Shown one piece after another: positions 28,701-37,350 of a stretch of DNA of 60,895 bases (positions are counted from its first letter, which is position 1; each line of letters opens with the position of its first letter). Below the pieces are notes generated by a model, which searched no databases, was not told the origin of the DNA, and was given only the letters and a program-made list of their open reading frames with translations. The position numbers and the translations under genes are program-made. The stretch lies in assembly GCA_003140835.1 (NCBI GenBank), contig PLLA01000063.1, positions 88,109 through 149,003 on the forward strand, given 5' to 3'. Origin of the DNA: Candidatus Tumulicola scandinaviensis (GTDB lineage Bacteria; Vulcanimicrobiota; Vulcanimicrobiia; Vulcanimicrobiales; Vulcanimicrobiaceae).

Positions 28701-29970
28701 CCGCGAACTTCCGCGGCTTCTGCGTGAAGTCGAAGACGTCGCCGATGCTGGTGGCGCGAGTGTCGGTCGTGCCCAAGCGCCCGAGCGCCCAAACATCTTC
28801 GACAAAGCTGACGACGCTCCCGAACTCATACTGCGTATGTGAAACGTAGCTCGTCTTTGCGTAGGGAGAAATGACGATCATCGGCACGCGGATTCCGAGG
28901 CCGGCGTAGTCGAGCTGCGGCGGCGGGACGTGATCGTACCAGCCTCCCCAATCTTCCCACAAAACGACGATGGCGGTCGAGTTCCAATACTTGCTCTTGC
29001 CGACCGCGTTGACGACTTGCGCGACCCACTTCGGACCGGTGTCGGACTTCCCGAATCCGGCGTGGTCGGAGTCTTGGTCGTTGGGCGATACCCAAGATAC
29101 GGCCCCAAGGGTGCCTTTCGAAATATCGGTTAAGACGTTCGTTTCGGGCGACGAGACGTTCGTGGTCCACTCGGGCCCGTATCGTACGGCGGCGATCGCA
29201 TCGAAGGCGTTCCAATACGCCCCGGAGAGACCTCCGGTGAAGAGCGGAGGCGCGTAATACTTCCACGACACTTTTTTCGCATCGAGCAAGTCGCGCAGCG
29301 TCGCGTAGCTTAGGCACGGCGCGGGCCCCCCCGCGATATATTGATTGCTCTGAGTGATGAGCGGCGTTTGGGTGCCTTTCTGCGCGTCGCACCCCCACGG
29401 GCCGTGCGTCGGAAAGTCAATGAGGCTCTTGTGACTGTCCATGGCCGAACTGCCGCGAATGAGATCTTGGTGCGCGCTGAAGTCGCCGCTATTCTCGGTT
29501 GGAAACATGCGATCGGCCAGCACGTAACGCTTGGCCATCGTCCAGTACGGTTGGATTTGCGCCGGCTTCACATATTGATACGCGCACGTCGGACAGGGCG
29601 CGCGATCGACGTACACCTGGCTAAAGCCGTCCATCGCGCCGCCGTCGTAATCGGCGATGGAGGCCTCCCGGCTGTTCTGAAAGAGTTTAGGGCTGTAAAG
29701 GTCGCCGGCTTTCAGCGCGATCGTTTGTCCGCCGTGCATTTTGCCGGTCGTCGCCCCGTCGGCGCCTGGAAAGGTCGCAAACAGATTGTCGAAGCTGCGG
29801 TTTGTCTGCATCACGATCACGACGTGCTTGATGTATTGGCCCGGCGAACTGTTCGGCCGGGCAGCCGGCGCAGCAGCCGGTAATATCGAGGTTTCCACTC
29901 GCGAAGAACCCGCGCTGCATGCGGCCAGCGCGGCGATAACAGCGCTGCAAATGAGATAGTGACGCATCAT
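28684..29970 (-). CDS. Exported phosphoesterase, phospholipase C/acid phosphatase type
   Basis: A 428-residue lipoprotein-like enzyme (signal [18 protein letters not shown]) of the phosphoesterase (PLC/AcpA) family: [65 protein letters not shown], and [10 protein letters not shown]. The first motif is usually QENRSFD; here Thr replaces the Glu that helps bind the active-site metal, and the second acidic motif reads WEDW instead of DEGG. Activity may therefore differ or be lost. Start at the double ATG (29970). Confidence 0.82.
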   Translation of the reverse strand: MMRHYLICSAVIAALAACSAGSSRVETSILPAAAPAARPNSSPGQYIKHVVIVMQTNRSFDNLFATFPGADGATTGKMHGGQTIALKAGDLYSPKLFQNSREASIADYDGGAMDGFSQVYVDRAPCPTCAYQYVKPAQIQPYWTMAKRYVLADRMFPTENSGDFSAHQDLIRGSSAMDSHKSLIDFPTHGPWGCDAQKGTQTPLITQSNQYIAGGPAPCLSYATLRDLLDAKKVSWKYYAPPLFTGGLSGAYWNAFDAIAAVRYGPEWTTNVSSPETNVLTDISKGTLGAVSWVSPNDQDSDHAGFGKSDTGPKWVAQVVNAVGKSKYWNSTAIVVLWEDWGGWYDHVPPPQLDYAGLGIRVPMIVISPYAKTSYVSHTQYEFGSVVSFVEDVWALGRLGTTDTRATSIGDVFDFTQKPRKFAVIPGK

Positions 29971-30087
29971 AGCCCCGCGCTTTATCTTCGAGATTTTGAC
30001 GCTCCCCCTGCGATTGCGGCAGAGCGACAAAAATGAGCCGTTCGACTCACGTTTTGCTAGGCGGGGTAGTGCTTTTGTTACCGCGCC

Positions 30088-31242
30088 TCAGGGCCGTTCC
30101 GCGAGCAAATCGCCCGATTCGATATGCAGCCGGGCATCGCGCCAGCGGACGGCCGTTCCGAAGCAGCCACAAGCCCAGATCGCAATGCCGAAGAAATCGC
30201 GCGGAAGCACGAGACATGCCGCGGCGGATTCGACACCGAGAGCGCGGGCAGAAACTCGCTGCAACGCGAAACGGGCCATCGCTGCAGCCACGAGTACCGC
30301 TACGCGTTTGGGTTGCGGTGCAAACAGGAGCGCGAGTAGCGCGAGCGGCACGGGATAGGTGAGGAACATGCCGGCGTACCCTGCCGGCTGCACTCCACGA
30401 ATCGTTCGATGCCAGCGCAGCTCGTGGTTCCAGAGTTCTGCGAGACTCGCGTCCGACACGATCGTGCGGACGACATATGGCGAGATCACGACGCGCAAGC
30501 CTCTGGCGCTAACGTAATTTCCGAGCATAAAGTCATCGGCGAGATGGGGCGCAAGCGCCTCGAAGCCACCGATTGCGGAAAGAACCGAGGCGTGGAACGC
30601 ATTCGTCGGGCCTAAGCAGTGCCGCGGCGCGCCGAAGAGTTTGTTGACCAGCACCGACGGGATAAACTGTTCGTTCATGAACATTGCGCCGAGTTTCGAC
30701 GAAAACGTGCCGTCGGGAACACCCGCGAAAAGACAGGTCACCGCGCCGACGCCCGGCTCGTTCAGGGACGCCGTGACGGAGCCGACGTACGACGGCTCGA
30801 CACGCGTGTCGCTATCGGCCAGGATCAGCACCTCGTGGCGCACGAGGCGCATCATCGCGAGGACGTTTCCGATTTTCGGATTGCGCGCACTAGGAACTTC
30901 CCCGACACTGATTTCGATATTCCGATCGGGAAGTGCCGCCGCAACGCGCCGCGCAATTGCCAGCGCGCCGTCGCCGGCACGCGCGACGCCGAGGATAAGT
31001 TGACAGACAGGATAGTCCTGCAGCGCGAATGCGCGCAAGTTCTCCTCGAGGCCGGGTTCGGCACCGTGAAGCGGCACGAGCAAGGTGACCGGGGGCAGGT
31101 TTCCAACGGTATCCGTATTTCTTTTTCGGTTTCGTTCGCGTCGTGCGAAGCGCGCAGCGCATACGATCGCGACGGCTGTATAACCGATCGCTGCTATCGT
31201 GACGACATCAAGGCCCACCGCCAGGACGCGCGCAAGCTTCAC
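30088..31242 (-). CDS. hpnI: HpnI-like GT21 glycosyltransferase (hopanoid or ceramide type)
   Basis: A 384-residue membrane glycosyltransferase. It has an N-terminal membrane helix (VLAVGLDVVTIAAIGYTAVAIV), then the GT21 signature: VTLLVPLHGAEPGLEENLRAF, D1 and D2 in ILADSDTRV, D3 in LADDFMLG, and the closing ELRWHRTIRG, then C-terminal membrane helices. HpnI adds N-acetylglucosamine to bacteriohopanetetrol; ceramide glucosyltransferases share the motifs. hpnJ two genes away favours the hopanoid role. The start is a GTG at 31242, facing the divergent acyltransferase gene. Confidence 0.75.
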   Translation of the reverse strand: MKLARVLAVGLDVVTIAAIGYTAVAIVCAARFARRERNRKRNTDTVGNLPPVTLLVPLHGAEPGLEENLRAFALQDYPVCQLILGVARAGDGALAIARRVAAALPDRNIEISVGEVPSARNPKIGNVLAMMRLVRHEVLILADSDTRVEPSYVGSVTASLNEPGVGAVTCLFAGVPDGTFSSKLGAMFMNEQFIPSVLVNKLFGAPRHCLGPTNAFHASVLSAIGGFEALAPHLADDFMLGNYVSARGLRVVISPYVVRTIVSDASLAELWNHELRWHRTIRGVQPAGYAGMFLTYPVPLALLALLFAPQPKRVAVLVAAAMARFALQRVSARALGVESAAACLVLPRDFFGIAIWACGCFGTAVRWRDARLHIESGDLLAERP

Positions 31243-31245
31243 GCG

Positions 31246-32481
31246 ATGCCGTTCGCTAGCCTCAGGAAGCGGGCCTTGATACTCCCGGACAAGAAGTTTC
31301 CCGCCGAGATGCGGGTTAATGACCGAAGCATAAAGCCCAACCGCGCGATGATCGCGGTGACCTACGGCGTCCGCCAGTTCTACCTTCGGTTCAAGATTCG
31401 CGTCCGCCAGTGGGGGCACTTGCCGGCCGACCGCGGTGCGACCGTACTGATCACAAACCATCAACACATGGACGAAGGCGAAACGATCACCGCGCGCACG
31501 TTTTTTCTGCACCCGTGGAAAGCGCTCGTGATGTGCAACTCCCGTCGTACGTTCGAGACGGGATTCATCGCGGCACGGCTGCCCTGGAGCGCGCGATTCA
31601 CGCGCGGCCTGAACCTGAGCGGTCTGTGGGCGCGCTATAGCATCCTGCCGGTCGAAAACCATCTTTTCTCGCGGCCCCTCATCAGTCTGGCCGAAGAGTT
31701 ACGCGCCGCACATGGAGATTTGCCGATCGAAGCGATTTTGCCGACCGAAACGCTGGCGCCGTTAGGCTTGGACGGCTGCTCGCTGAGCGACCTTTGGAAG
31801 CTGCCCAATTTCGCGCGAGCGCAGACCTGGATAAAAGTGGCTCATCTCAAACAGCCGTTTCGGCGCGAAGTGCTCGAGAATCTCCGTTCGGTCACCGAAC
31901 GCGACCTTGAGGCTATCGTGGATCGCGTGCGCACCGGAGCAACCTTCTACGTCACGCCCGAAGGCGACTTCAGCCGGGACGGCCGCATGCATTTCATGCG
32001 CAAGGGTATCGTCGAGGCGCTCTCGCCATTCGCCGATCTCTGGCTCTGCGCGGTCGCCTACGACCCTTTCGCGCACGGGCGGCTATCGATGCTGTATCGC
32101 GTTCTTCCGTGCGACGGCGCCGTCGATATCGGGACTTCGCTGGCTGCGGCGCGACCGATCACGACGTCGGCACTTCTCGCCACGTTTTTAATCGACCATC
32201 CGGAGACGTTCGCAGTGCAGGATGCCGTGCGCGCGGTGCGCGAGCGCCTCGACTCACTTCCCGGCAACGTCTTCGTCGATCCCGAACTGCGCAACGCTCC
32301 CAAAGCCGCAGTCGTCAACGCACTGAAAACGCTGGGAAAACGCGGTACGCTGACCATTGATGGCGAGGGTTATCGCCTTACCGAGCAACGCATCGACGAA
32401 CGGTTCCCACACGTCGCCGACATGATTGCGTTCCAACGCAACATGCTCGACGAAACGTTGACGTCCGCCCAGCGGATCTAG
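31246..32481 (+). CDS. PlsC-like acyltransferase
   Basis: A 411-residue protein with a glycerol-3-phosphate acyltransferase-like core: NHQHMDEGE resembles motif I (NHxSxxD, here with displaced acid), MCNSRRTFETGF, and a TPEGDFSRDG segment like the PEG motif III. The C-terminal 120 residues (LPGNVFVDPELRN ... RGTLTIDGEGYRLTEQRI) are an unknown extension. It may acylate a lipid or hopanoid head group (inference from neighbours). The start is uncertain: no good ribosome site is seen, and later ATGs at 31309 and 31348 are possible. The end overlaps the ferritin-like gene by 4 bp. Confidence 0.65.
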   Translation: MPFASLRKRALILPDKKFPAEMRVNDRSIKPNRAMIAVTYGVRQFYLRFKIRVRQWGHLPADRGATVLITNHQHMDEGETITARTFFLHPWKALVMCNSRRTFETGFIAARLPWSARFTRGLNLSGLWARYSILPVENHLFSRPLISLAEELRAAHGDLPIEAILPTETLAPLGLDGCSLSDLWKLPNFARAQTWIKVAHLKQPFRREVLENLRSVTERDLEAIVDRVRTGATFYVTPEGDFSRDGRMHFMRKGIVEALSPFADLWLCAVAYDPFAHGRLSMLYRVLPCDGAVDIGTSLAAARPITTSALLATFLIDHPETFAVQDAVRAVRERLDSLPGNVFVDPELRNAPKAAVVNALKTLGKRGTLTIDGEGYRLTEQRIDERFPHVADMIAFQRNMLDETLTSAQRI

Positions 32482-33338
32482 GTGGCGACGAGCTCTTTCG
32501 AAGGAACGGGTTCGCGCGGCGGGAGCATGCGCAGCCCGAGCAAGGCAGCCGTGGCGAGCGTTGGGACGATGCGTGGACGGAGCAAACGCGGGTCGATACG
32601 CTGCATCATCCTCTGGTTCTCTGCCAGGGCAAATTCCAGGAACATCTTAGCCGAGACGCCTTCGAGGATTGCCTGCGAGCCGCCACCGGTAAGATCCAGC
32701 GCAGCCGGCGCTACCGCCGCGCCCTGGGCACCCTGGGCCGTGTGCATGACGGCGCGAACGCTATGCTTGAGAGCGTTCGCAAGACGCACGAGCGGATTGT
32801 TCCTGCCCGCGACGGCCTCTTCGTAGCGCCACCAGTTGATGAAGAACACGATGTGACGAGCTTCCTCGTACAACACGTGCTCGAAAATGTCCAAGAGTTC
32901 AGGTGGGAAGATCTGCTTTTGCCGCGCCAGCGCAAACCCGCCGAAGCCGATGACGGAGTCGGTGCATTCGCTAAAGCCAAAATCCAAAAAGTCATCCCGC
33001 CCAACCGGTTTGGTCGACGGCGGAAGCGGTGCGACCGCGATCCCGTACTGCTCGAACAGCGTTTTTAGCAGGCGGCCGTGACGTGCTTCCTCAGCTCCTT
33101 GCAGCTCGACCGCTTCGCGGATGAGCGGATCCTCGATCGTTCGAGCGAAGGCCGCGATCATGCGGTCGGCCTCTTGCTCCATGCTCAGCGCGAACGCCCA
33201 AAATGGAAACGCGCGCAATAAGTCGATGTGCCGCGCTTCGAGTTGGGGCCACGGAAGGTCGGCCGGTTCGAAGACCCGGTGCGTCTCAATAAAGGTGCGA
33301 CAGAATAAATCCCGATGCTGGGGCGAACCTACGCGCAT
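32478..33338 (-). CDS. Ferritin-like di-iron protein
   Basis: A 286-residue mostly helical protein with repeated EXXH-type ligand patterns: MEQEADRM, GAEEARHGRLL and YEEARHIVFFINWW, matching a ferritin-like four-helix bundle with a di-iron centre. Members can be oxygenases, desaturases or peroxide scavengers. It begins 2 bp after hpnJ and is certainly co-transcribed with it, suggesting a lipid (hopanoid) oxidation or protection role, which is inference. Confidence 0.75.
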   Translation of the reverse strand: MRVGSPQHRDLFCRTFIETHRVFEPADLPWPQLEARHIDLLRAFPFWAFALSMEQEADRMIAAFARTIEDPLIREAVELQGAEEARHGRLLKTLFEQYGIAVAPLPPSTKPVGRDDFLDFGFSECTDSVIGFGGFALARQKQIFPPELLDIFEHVLYEEARHIVFFINWWRYEEAVAGRNNPLVRLANALKHSVRAVMHTAQGAQGAAVAPAALDLTGGGSQAILEGVSAKMFLEFALAENQRMMQRIDPRLLRPRIVPTLATAALLGLRMLPPREPVPSKELVAT

Positions 33339-33340
33339 AG

Positions 33341-34801
33341 TCAGGACGCCGCCGCTTCGAACCGGCGTTCGCCGGCTTGTACGCGCCGCGCACGCAGGTA
33401 GCTGAAAAACTCACCGCCTTCGCGCAGACGGCGCACCATCATTTGGCGGCTCGTGACCATCTCGGCAACGATCTTGGCGATCTTTTTCGGCCGGAAGTAG
33501 AACTCACGATACATCCGCTCCACGGAGTCTTCGATCTCGGCCGTCGAGAGCGTGTCGTAGCGCAACGTGGACGTCTGAATGCCGCCTCCCGAGACTAAGT
33601 CGTCGCGCGCGAACCAGCCGTTCGCTAGCGCCTGACTGTAGAGCTCGGTGCCTGGGTAGGGCGACGCGATCGAAACCTGAATCGTGTGCGGATCCAGTTC
33701 TTTTGCGAATTCGATCGTTTCGCGAACCGTCTCGGGAGTGTCGACGGGCAAACCGACGATGAACGTCCCGTGCACCTTAATGCCGAGCTTGTGGCAGTTC
33801 TTCATGAACTCACGCGCCATCTCGAGCTTTAGGCCCTTTTTGATGCGATAGAGAATTTCTTGGTTGCCGGACTCGAAGCCGACGAGCAGCACCCGCAAGC
33901 CGTTGTCGCGCAGAGTCTTGAGCGTGTCGTAGTCGACGTGGGCGCGCGCGTTACAGGCCCAGCTGAGCTTGAGACGCTTCATGTGCTTGCTGAGCGCGAT
34001 TGCATAGTCTTTTTCGTTCGTCAGCGTGTCGTCGTCGAACATGTATTCGCGCACCTTCGAACCGAAGATCGCTTTCGCTTCGTCGAGGTCGCGACCGACC
34101 GCCTCGGGACTCTTGTGACGAAAGACGTGGCCACCGATGGTTTGCGGCCAGAGACAGAACGTGCACTTTGCCGTGCAGCCGCGACCGGTGTACCACGAGA
34201 CGTACGGGTGCAGAAGGTAGCCGTTATAATACTTCGTGACGTCGAGGTACTTTGCGTAAATCGGCAACACGCTCGGCATTGCATCCCAATCGGCGATCTG
34301 CGGGCGCTCTTCCGTGCGCTTCAGCTCACCGTTGGCATCGCGATACGAAAGTCCGAGGATCTCGTCCCAGGGACGCCCTTCTGCGAGTTCTTTGCACGTG
34401 TAGTCGAACTCGTTGCGACAGACGAAATCGATAATTTCGTGTTCGCGCAACGTTTGCTCCGGAAGCACGGCCACGTGCGCGCCGATGAGGCCAACCTTGA
34501 CGTTGGGATTCTGCGCCTTGAGCCGGCGGGCGCACTCGATGTCGTTGGGGAGCGACGGGGTGCTCGTGTGCATGATCACCAGATCGTGGCCTTTGGCGAT
34601 CGCTAGGACGTCGTCGATCGTCTGCCCGTGCGGGGCCGCATCCACCAGCGTGCTGCCCGGCACGAGGGCGGCGGGCTGAGCCAGCCACGTCGGATACCAA
34701 AACGAGGTCACCTCTCGCTTTGCCTGGTACCGTGCGCCGGCGCCGCCGTCGAAGCCGTCGAAAGAAGGCGGGCTCAGGAATAGGGTTTTCAAGGACAACA
34801 T
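33341..34801 (-). CDS. hpnJ: Hopanoid-associated B12-binding radical SAM protein HpnJ
   Basis: A 486-residue radical SAM enzyme with an N-terminal cobalamin-binding-like domain. The opening TLFLSPPSFDGFDGG and YQAKREVTSFWYPTWLAQPA are characteristic of HpnJ. The radical SAM cluster is GRGCTAKCTFCLWPQ (CxxxCxxC), followed by EYMFDDDTL and GFESGNQEIL. HpnJ forms the cyclitol ether of hopanoid side chains from the glucosaminyl precursor. HpnI-like and ferritin-like genes are adjacent, but no hpnK deacetylase is visible. The start at 34801 matches homologues; the open frame extends 32 codons more. Confidence 0.88.
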   Translation of the reverse strand: MLSLKTLFLSPPSFDGFDGGAGARYQAKREVTSFWYPTWLAQPAALVPGSTLVDAAPHGQTIDDVLAIAKGHDLVIMHTSTPSLPNDIECARRLKAQNPNVKVGLIGAHVAVLPEQTLREHEIIDFVCRNEFDYTCKELAEGRPWDEILGLSYRDANGELKRTEERPQIADWDAMPSVLPIYAKYLDVTKYYNGYLLHPYVSWYTGRGCTAKCTFCLWPQTIGGHVFRHKSPEAVGRDLDEAKAIFGSKVREYMFDDDTLTNEKDYAIALSKHMKRLKLSWACNARAHVDYDTLKTLRDNGLRVLLVGFESGNQEILYRIKKGLKLEMAREFMKNCHKLGIKVHGTFIVGLPVDTPETVRETIEFAKELDPHTIQVSIASPYPGTELYSQALANGWFARDDLVSGGGIQTSTLRYDTLSTAEIEDSVERMYREFYFRPKKIAKIVAEMVTSRQMMVRRLREGGEFFSYLRARRVQAGERRFEAAAS

Positions 34802-35045
34802 CCTTCTGCGGTTACAAAGTCGCAACAAATACGACGAGAAAATCTGCTCGAGTCGCCCCGATGAAGTCCCGCGCGCCCGCACGGTTTCCCTGCTCAAAGG
34901 GGGGTCCGGGCCACCATCGCGAGTCCGGGCGCGTAGACGAGGCTCGAATACCCCCGCTCACTTCCCTGGCGTGGAAACCGGCCGATGCGTAACGACGGTT
35001 GCAGTTTGCGTCCGGTTGGTTGCGGGCGCCGTCATACGGGTTACT

Positions 35046-35963
35046 TCATCGGCTGATGGTCACAGCGAACGGCCGGTTGACGTGTGGTATCCTCGCAATT
35101 GGCATTCCGCCGCCGGGATAGTTGTAGATCAAGACGGCGCCGTCCGATCCGCAGGAGCTCGGTACGATGACGACGATTTCGTCGATCTCGAACTGCTCGA
35201 TGCGACAAGCGCCGAGCAGCGCCGTCGATCCGGTCACCACCCCGTTCGACGTCTGATAAATAACGTGGTGCTTGGTGGCCCCGACCACGAGCGAGCCCTT
35301 GGAATATTGCAACCCTCCCGGATGGAACGTTCCAGTACCTTCGAGCGGGAAGTTGTGGAAGCGGGTCTTGCCGGGTTTTAACTCACCAATCGCGGCCGGC
35401 GTGCGAACGCCCGGCCCATCAACGAATAGATCGTCCGATTCGTCGTAGGACACAAACTCATAATTCTCAATCAAAACATCGCGGTAAGTTTTCGCTTTAG
35501 CGCCAAAGACAATGACCGCGCCTCGTAAGCCATGCGCAAGATTGCTGGTGACTGCAAGGTCGCCCGTGTTCGAGTCAACGGAGCAGGATTGGGTGAAATC
35601 GGCGTTTCCGAACTTAATCTTGTGGATCGGTTTGGTGCCACCGTGGCGAAATTCGGTGAACTGCGCCGTGGGGAACCCGGACACGACCCACACGTCACCC
35701 GTACGCCGATTGACGCAGAGCCCTTCCGGATCCGGTATGCCGGTGAGTTGACCGGCGGGTTGCAGTTGCGGATAGGTATACATAGCGACCGCGTTTGCGT
35801 ATGGCTCCGAAACGTAGAGTAGCCCTCCCCGTGTCTGCGGCTGTACTCTCGTAGCATTAGCGCTGTCCGTACGCGACGGAGCAGCGAGATCGGCGTTGCC
35901 GCGGCAAGAGATTATGAGCACTGCACTTATGCACGCTCCCAACAGATTGCGTAAATGACTCAC
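35046..35963 (-). CDS. Beta-propeller (NHL-like) lipoprotein
   Basis: A 305-residue exported protein with a lipoprotein-type leader (ISAVLIISC). The rest is a six-bladed-propeller pattern of repeated G-D-x-hydrophobic blades: LLYVSEPYANAVAMYTY, PEGLCVNRRTGDVWVVSG, CSVDSNTGDLAVTS, GAVIVFGAK, HPGGLQYSKGSLVVGA, GAVLIYNYPGGGMPI. The role is unknown, with probable binding or scaffolding at the cell surface. GGAGG lies five bases before a GTG at 35963, which I prefer over the ATG at 35975 that overlaps that ribosome site. Two relatives occur at 41226 and 51974. Confidence 0.72.
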   Translation of the reverse strand: MSHLRNLLGACISAVLIISCRGNADLAAPSRTDSANATRVQPQTRGGLLYVSEPYANAVAMYTYPQLQPAGQLTGIPDPEGLCVNRRTGDVWVVSGFPTAQFTEFRHGGTKPIHKIKFGNADFTQSCSVDSNTGDLAVTSNLAHGLRGAVIVFGAKAKTYRDVLIENYEFVSYDESDDLFVDGPGVRTPAAIGELKPGKTRFHNFPLEGTGTFHPGGLQYSKGSLVVGATKHHVIYQTSNGVVTGSTALLGACRIEQFEIDEIVVIVPSSCGSDGAVLIYNYPGGGMPIARIPHVNRPFAVTISR

Positions 35964-36013
35964 GAGTGCCTCCATTCGGTTCCCCGTGGCTTAGGCAGCG
36001 CGTGCCGTGAGGG

Positions 36014-36270
36014 TCACGGAGACGCCAGGTGCAACTTGATCCAGCCGGTCATATATTCGCCGTACCCGGGTAATACTCTCGGCCCGACCTGAATGTCGTG
36101 ATTCGCCGATTCGAAGTATGAATCATTACGTCGGGGCTTGCATTTGCACGCGAGGCTCGTTGAAAGATCGCGATGGATTTCTCGACCGGAACGTTAGCGT
36201 CGCGCCCTCCATAGATCAGGAGCAAAGGCGAGACGAGCAGACGCGTATGTTGGGCAAATGTTGCATGGCG
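36014..36270 (-). pseudogene. C-terminal remnant of a prolyl-oligopeptidase-type hydrolase
   Basis: The leftward frame reads SPLLLIYGGRDANVPVEKSI, the peptidase S9/alpha-beta hydrolase C-terminal strand with its catalytic-Asp region (GGRDANV). About 25 codons later a frame change continues the natural end: YFESANHDIQVGPRVLPGYGEYMTGW ending in a TGA at 36014. ANHD contains the expected catalytic histidine. Nothing of the N-terminal 500 residues is seen upstream, so this is a decayed fragment, not a gene. Confidence 0.6.
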
Positions 36271-36426
36271 ATCCCTCCATCGTCTTTTTCCGCCCTTACG
36301 GTATCGGCAACCGATTGTTTCACCACCGCGGCCGGCGGCGCGCATTCCCCAACGAGGTGACGTTGCATTGGGCGGGAATGATAAACAAGTACGGCTACGG
36401 GCTCTTATAGCCGATTTGGAGGAAAC

Positions 36427-37347
36427 GTGGAAGTTCGGACGCTCCGCCTATTGAGGGGCAACGCCGTTGTGTTTGCGATGGCCGGCGCCGCGGTGTGCGC
36501 GCTCGCGTTCGGCATGACGCGCGTGGTGCGCGCCGCCGCCGACTCGCAGGCGAACGCGCAGATGGGCGTCTTCGCACTGTTGGGCGGCACCCAGCAGGCG
36601 ATCGCCAAAGGCTGGGTACATCACGGGGTCGGCCCCGCCGCGAACATCAAGGTGCGTCTGTTCAAATCCGACCGCACGACGCCGGTGATGAATTATGCGG
36701 TCAGGGTACAAAATTCGATGCATCTCATCATCATCCGCAACGACTTCGCGACGCTCACGTATCTCGATACGGCCTTCAACACGAGCACCGGCACGGTGAG
36801 CGGCGATTTCACGGCCGATCCACACCACGGCTATTATCTCTACTCCGACAGCATACCGATCGGCATGAAACGCCAGGTCTTCCGCTTCAAGAGCACGCCG
36901 CTGCCGCCAGCCGCGCCGCAACGGCCGCTGTCGACGTCCCCGACGAAAGTCGCCAGCGCCGGGCCCTATGTCGTGACGCTGGAGCGCGACACGTTCCCGG
37001 CCAGCAGCCCGGAGATTCTCTACCTGCAGGTCGCGCGCGGCGGCTCGCCTGCGCAGGATCTCGTGCCGTTTCTAAACGCTGCGGCCCAAGCCGTTTTCAT
37101 CAACGCGCAAACGCTGCAATACGTGTATCTGCACCCGATGCTGCGCGGCTCGAAGATGGACACCGAAACCACCTACAATCTCGCGCAAGAGGGGCGGCGA
37201 ATTGCCAGCAACTCGCTCGTCGGCCCTAACATGCAGATGACGGTTCCGCCACTGCCGCCGGGCGTCTACAAGTTCTGGCTACGATTCGCGGGCGGCGTCT
37301 CGATGGACAACTACAGCGCCGGTCCGTTTACAATCGTCGCCCAATAA
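36427..37347 (+). CDS. Exported protein of unknown function
   Basis: A 306-residue protein with a signal peptide (VVFAMAGAAVCALAFGMTRVVRA-AAD). The mature part has QAIAKGWVHHGVGP, RTTPVMNYAVRVQNSMHLIIIRNDFATLTYLDTAF-like and PPLPPGVYKFWLRFAGG segments, suggesting two immunoglobulin-like beta domains. No catalytic motif is seen. GGAGGA directly before the GTG at 36427 fixes the start. It ends 3 bp before the fourth cyclase gene, so the two are probably co-transcribed and the exported protein may feed a signal to it (inference). Confidence 0.65.
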   Translation: MEVRTLRLLRGNAVVFAMAGAAVCALAFGMTRVVRAAADSQANAQMGVFALLGGTQQAIAKGWVHHGVGPAANIKVRLFKSDRTTPVMNYAVRVQNSMHLIIIRNDFATLTYLDTAFNTSTGTVSGDFTADPHHGYYLYSDSIPIGMKRQVFRFKSTPLPPAAPQRPLSTSPTKVASAGPYVVTLERDTFPASSPEILYLQVARGGSPAQDLVPFLNAAAQAVFINAQTLQYVYLHPMLRGSKMDTETTYNLAQEGRRIASNSLVGPNMQMTVPPLPPGVYKFWLRFAGGVSMDNYSAGPFTIVAQ

Positions 37348-37350
37348 CCC

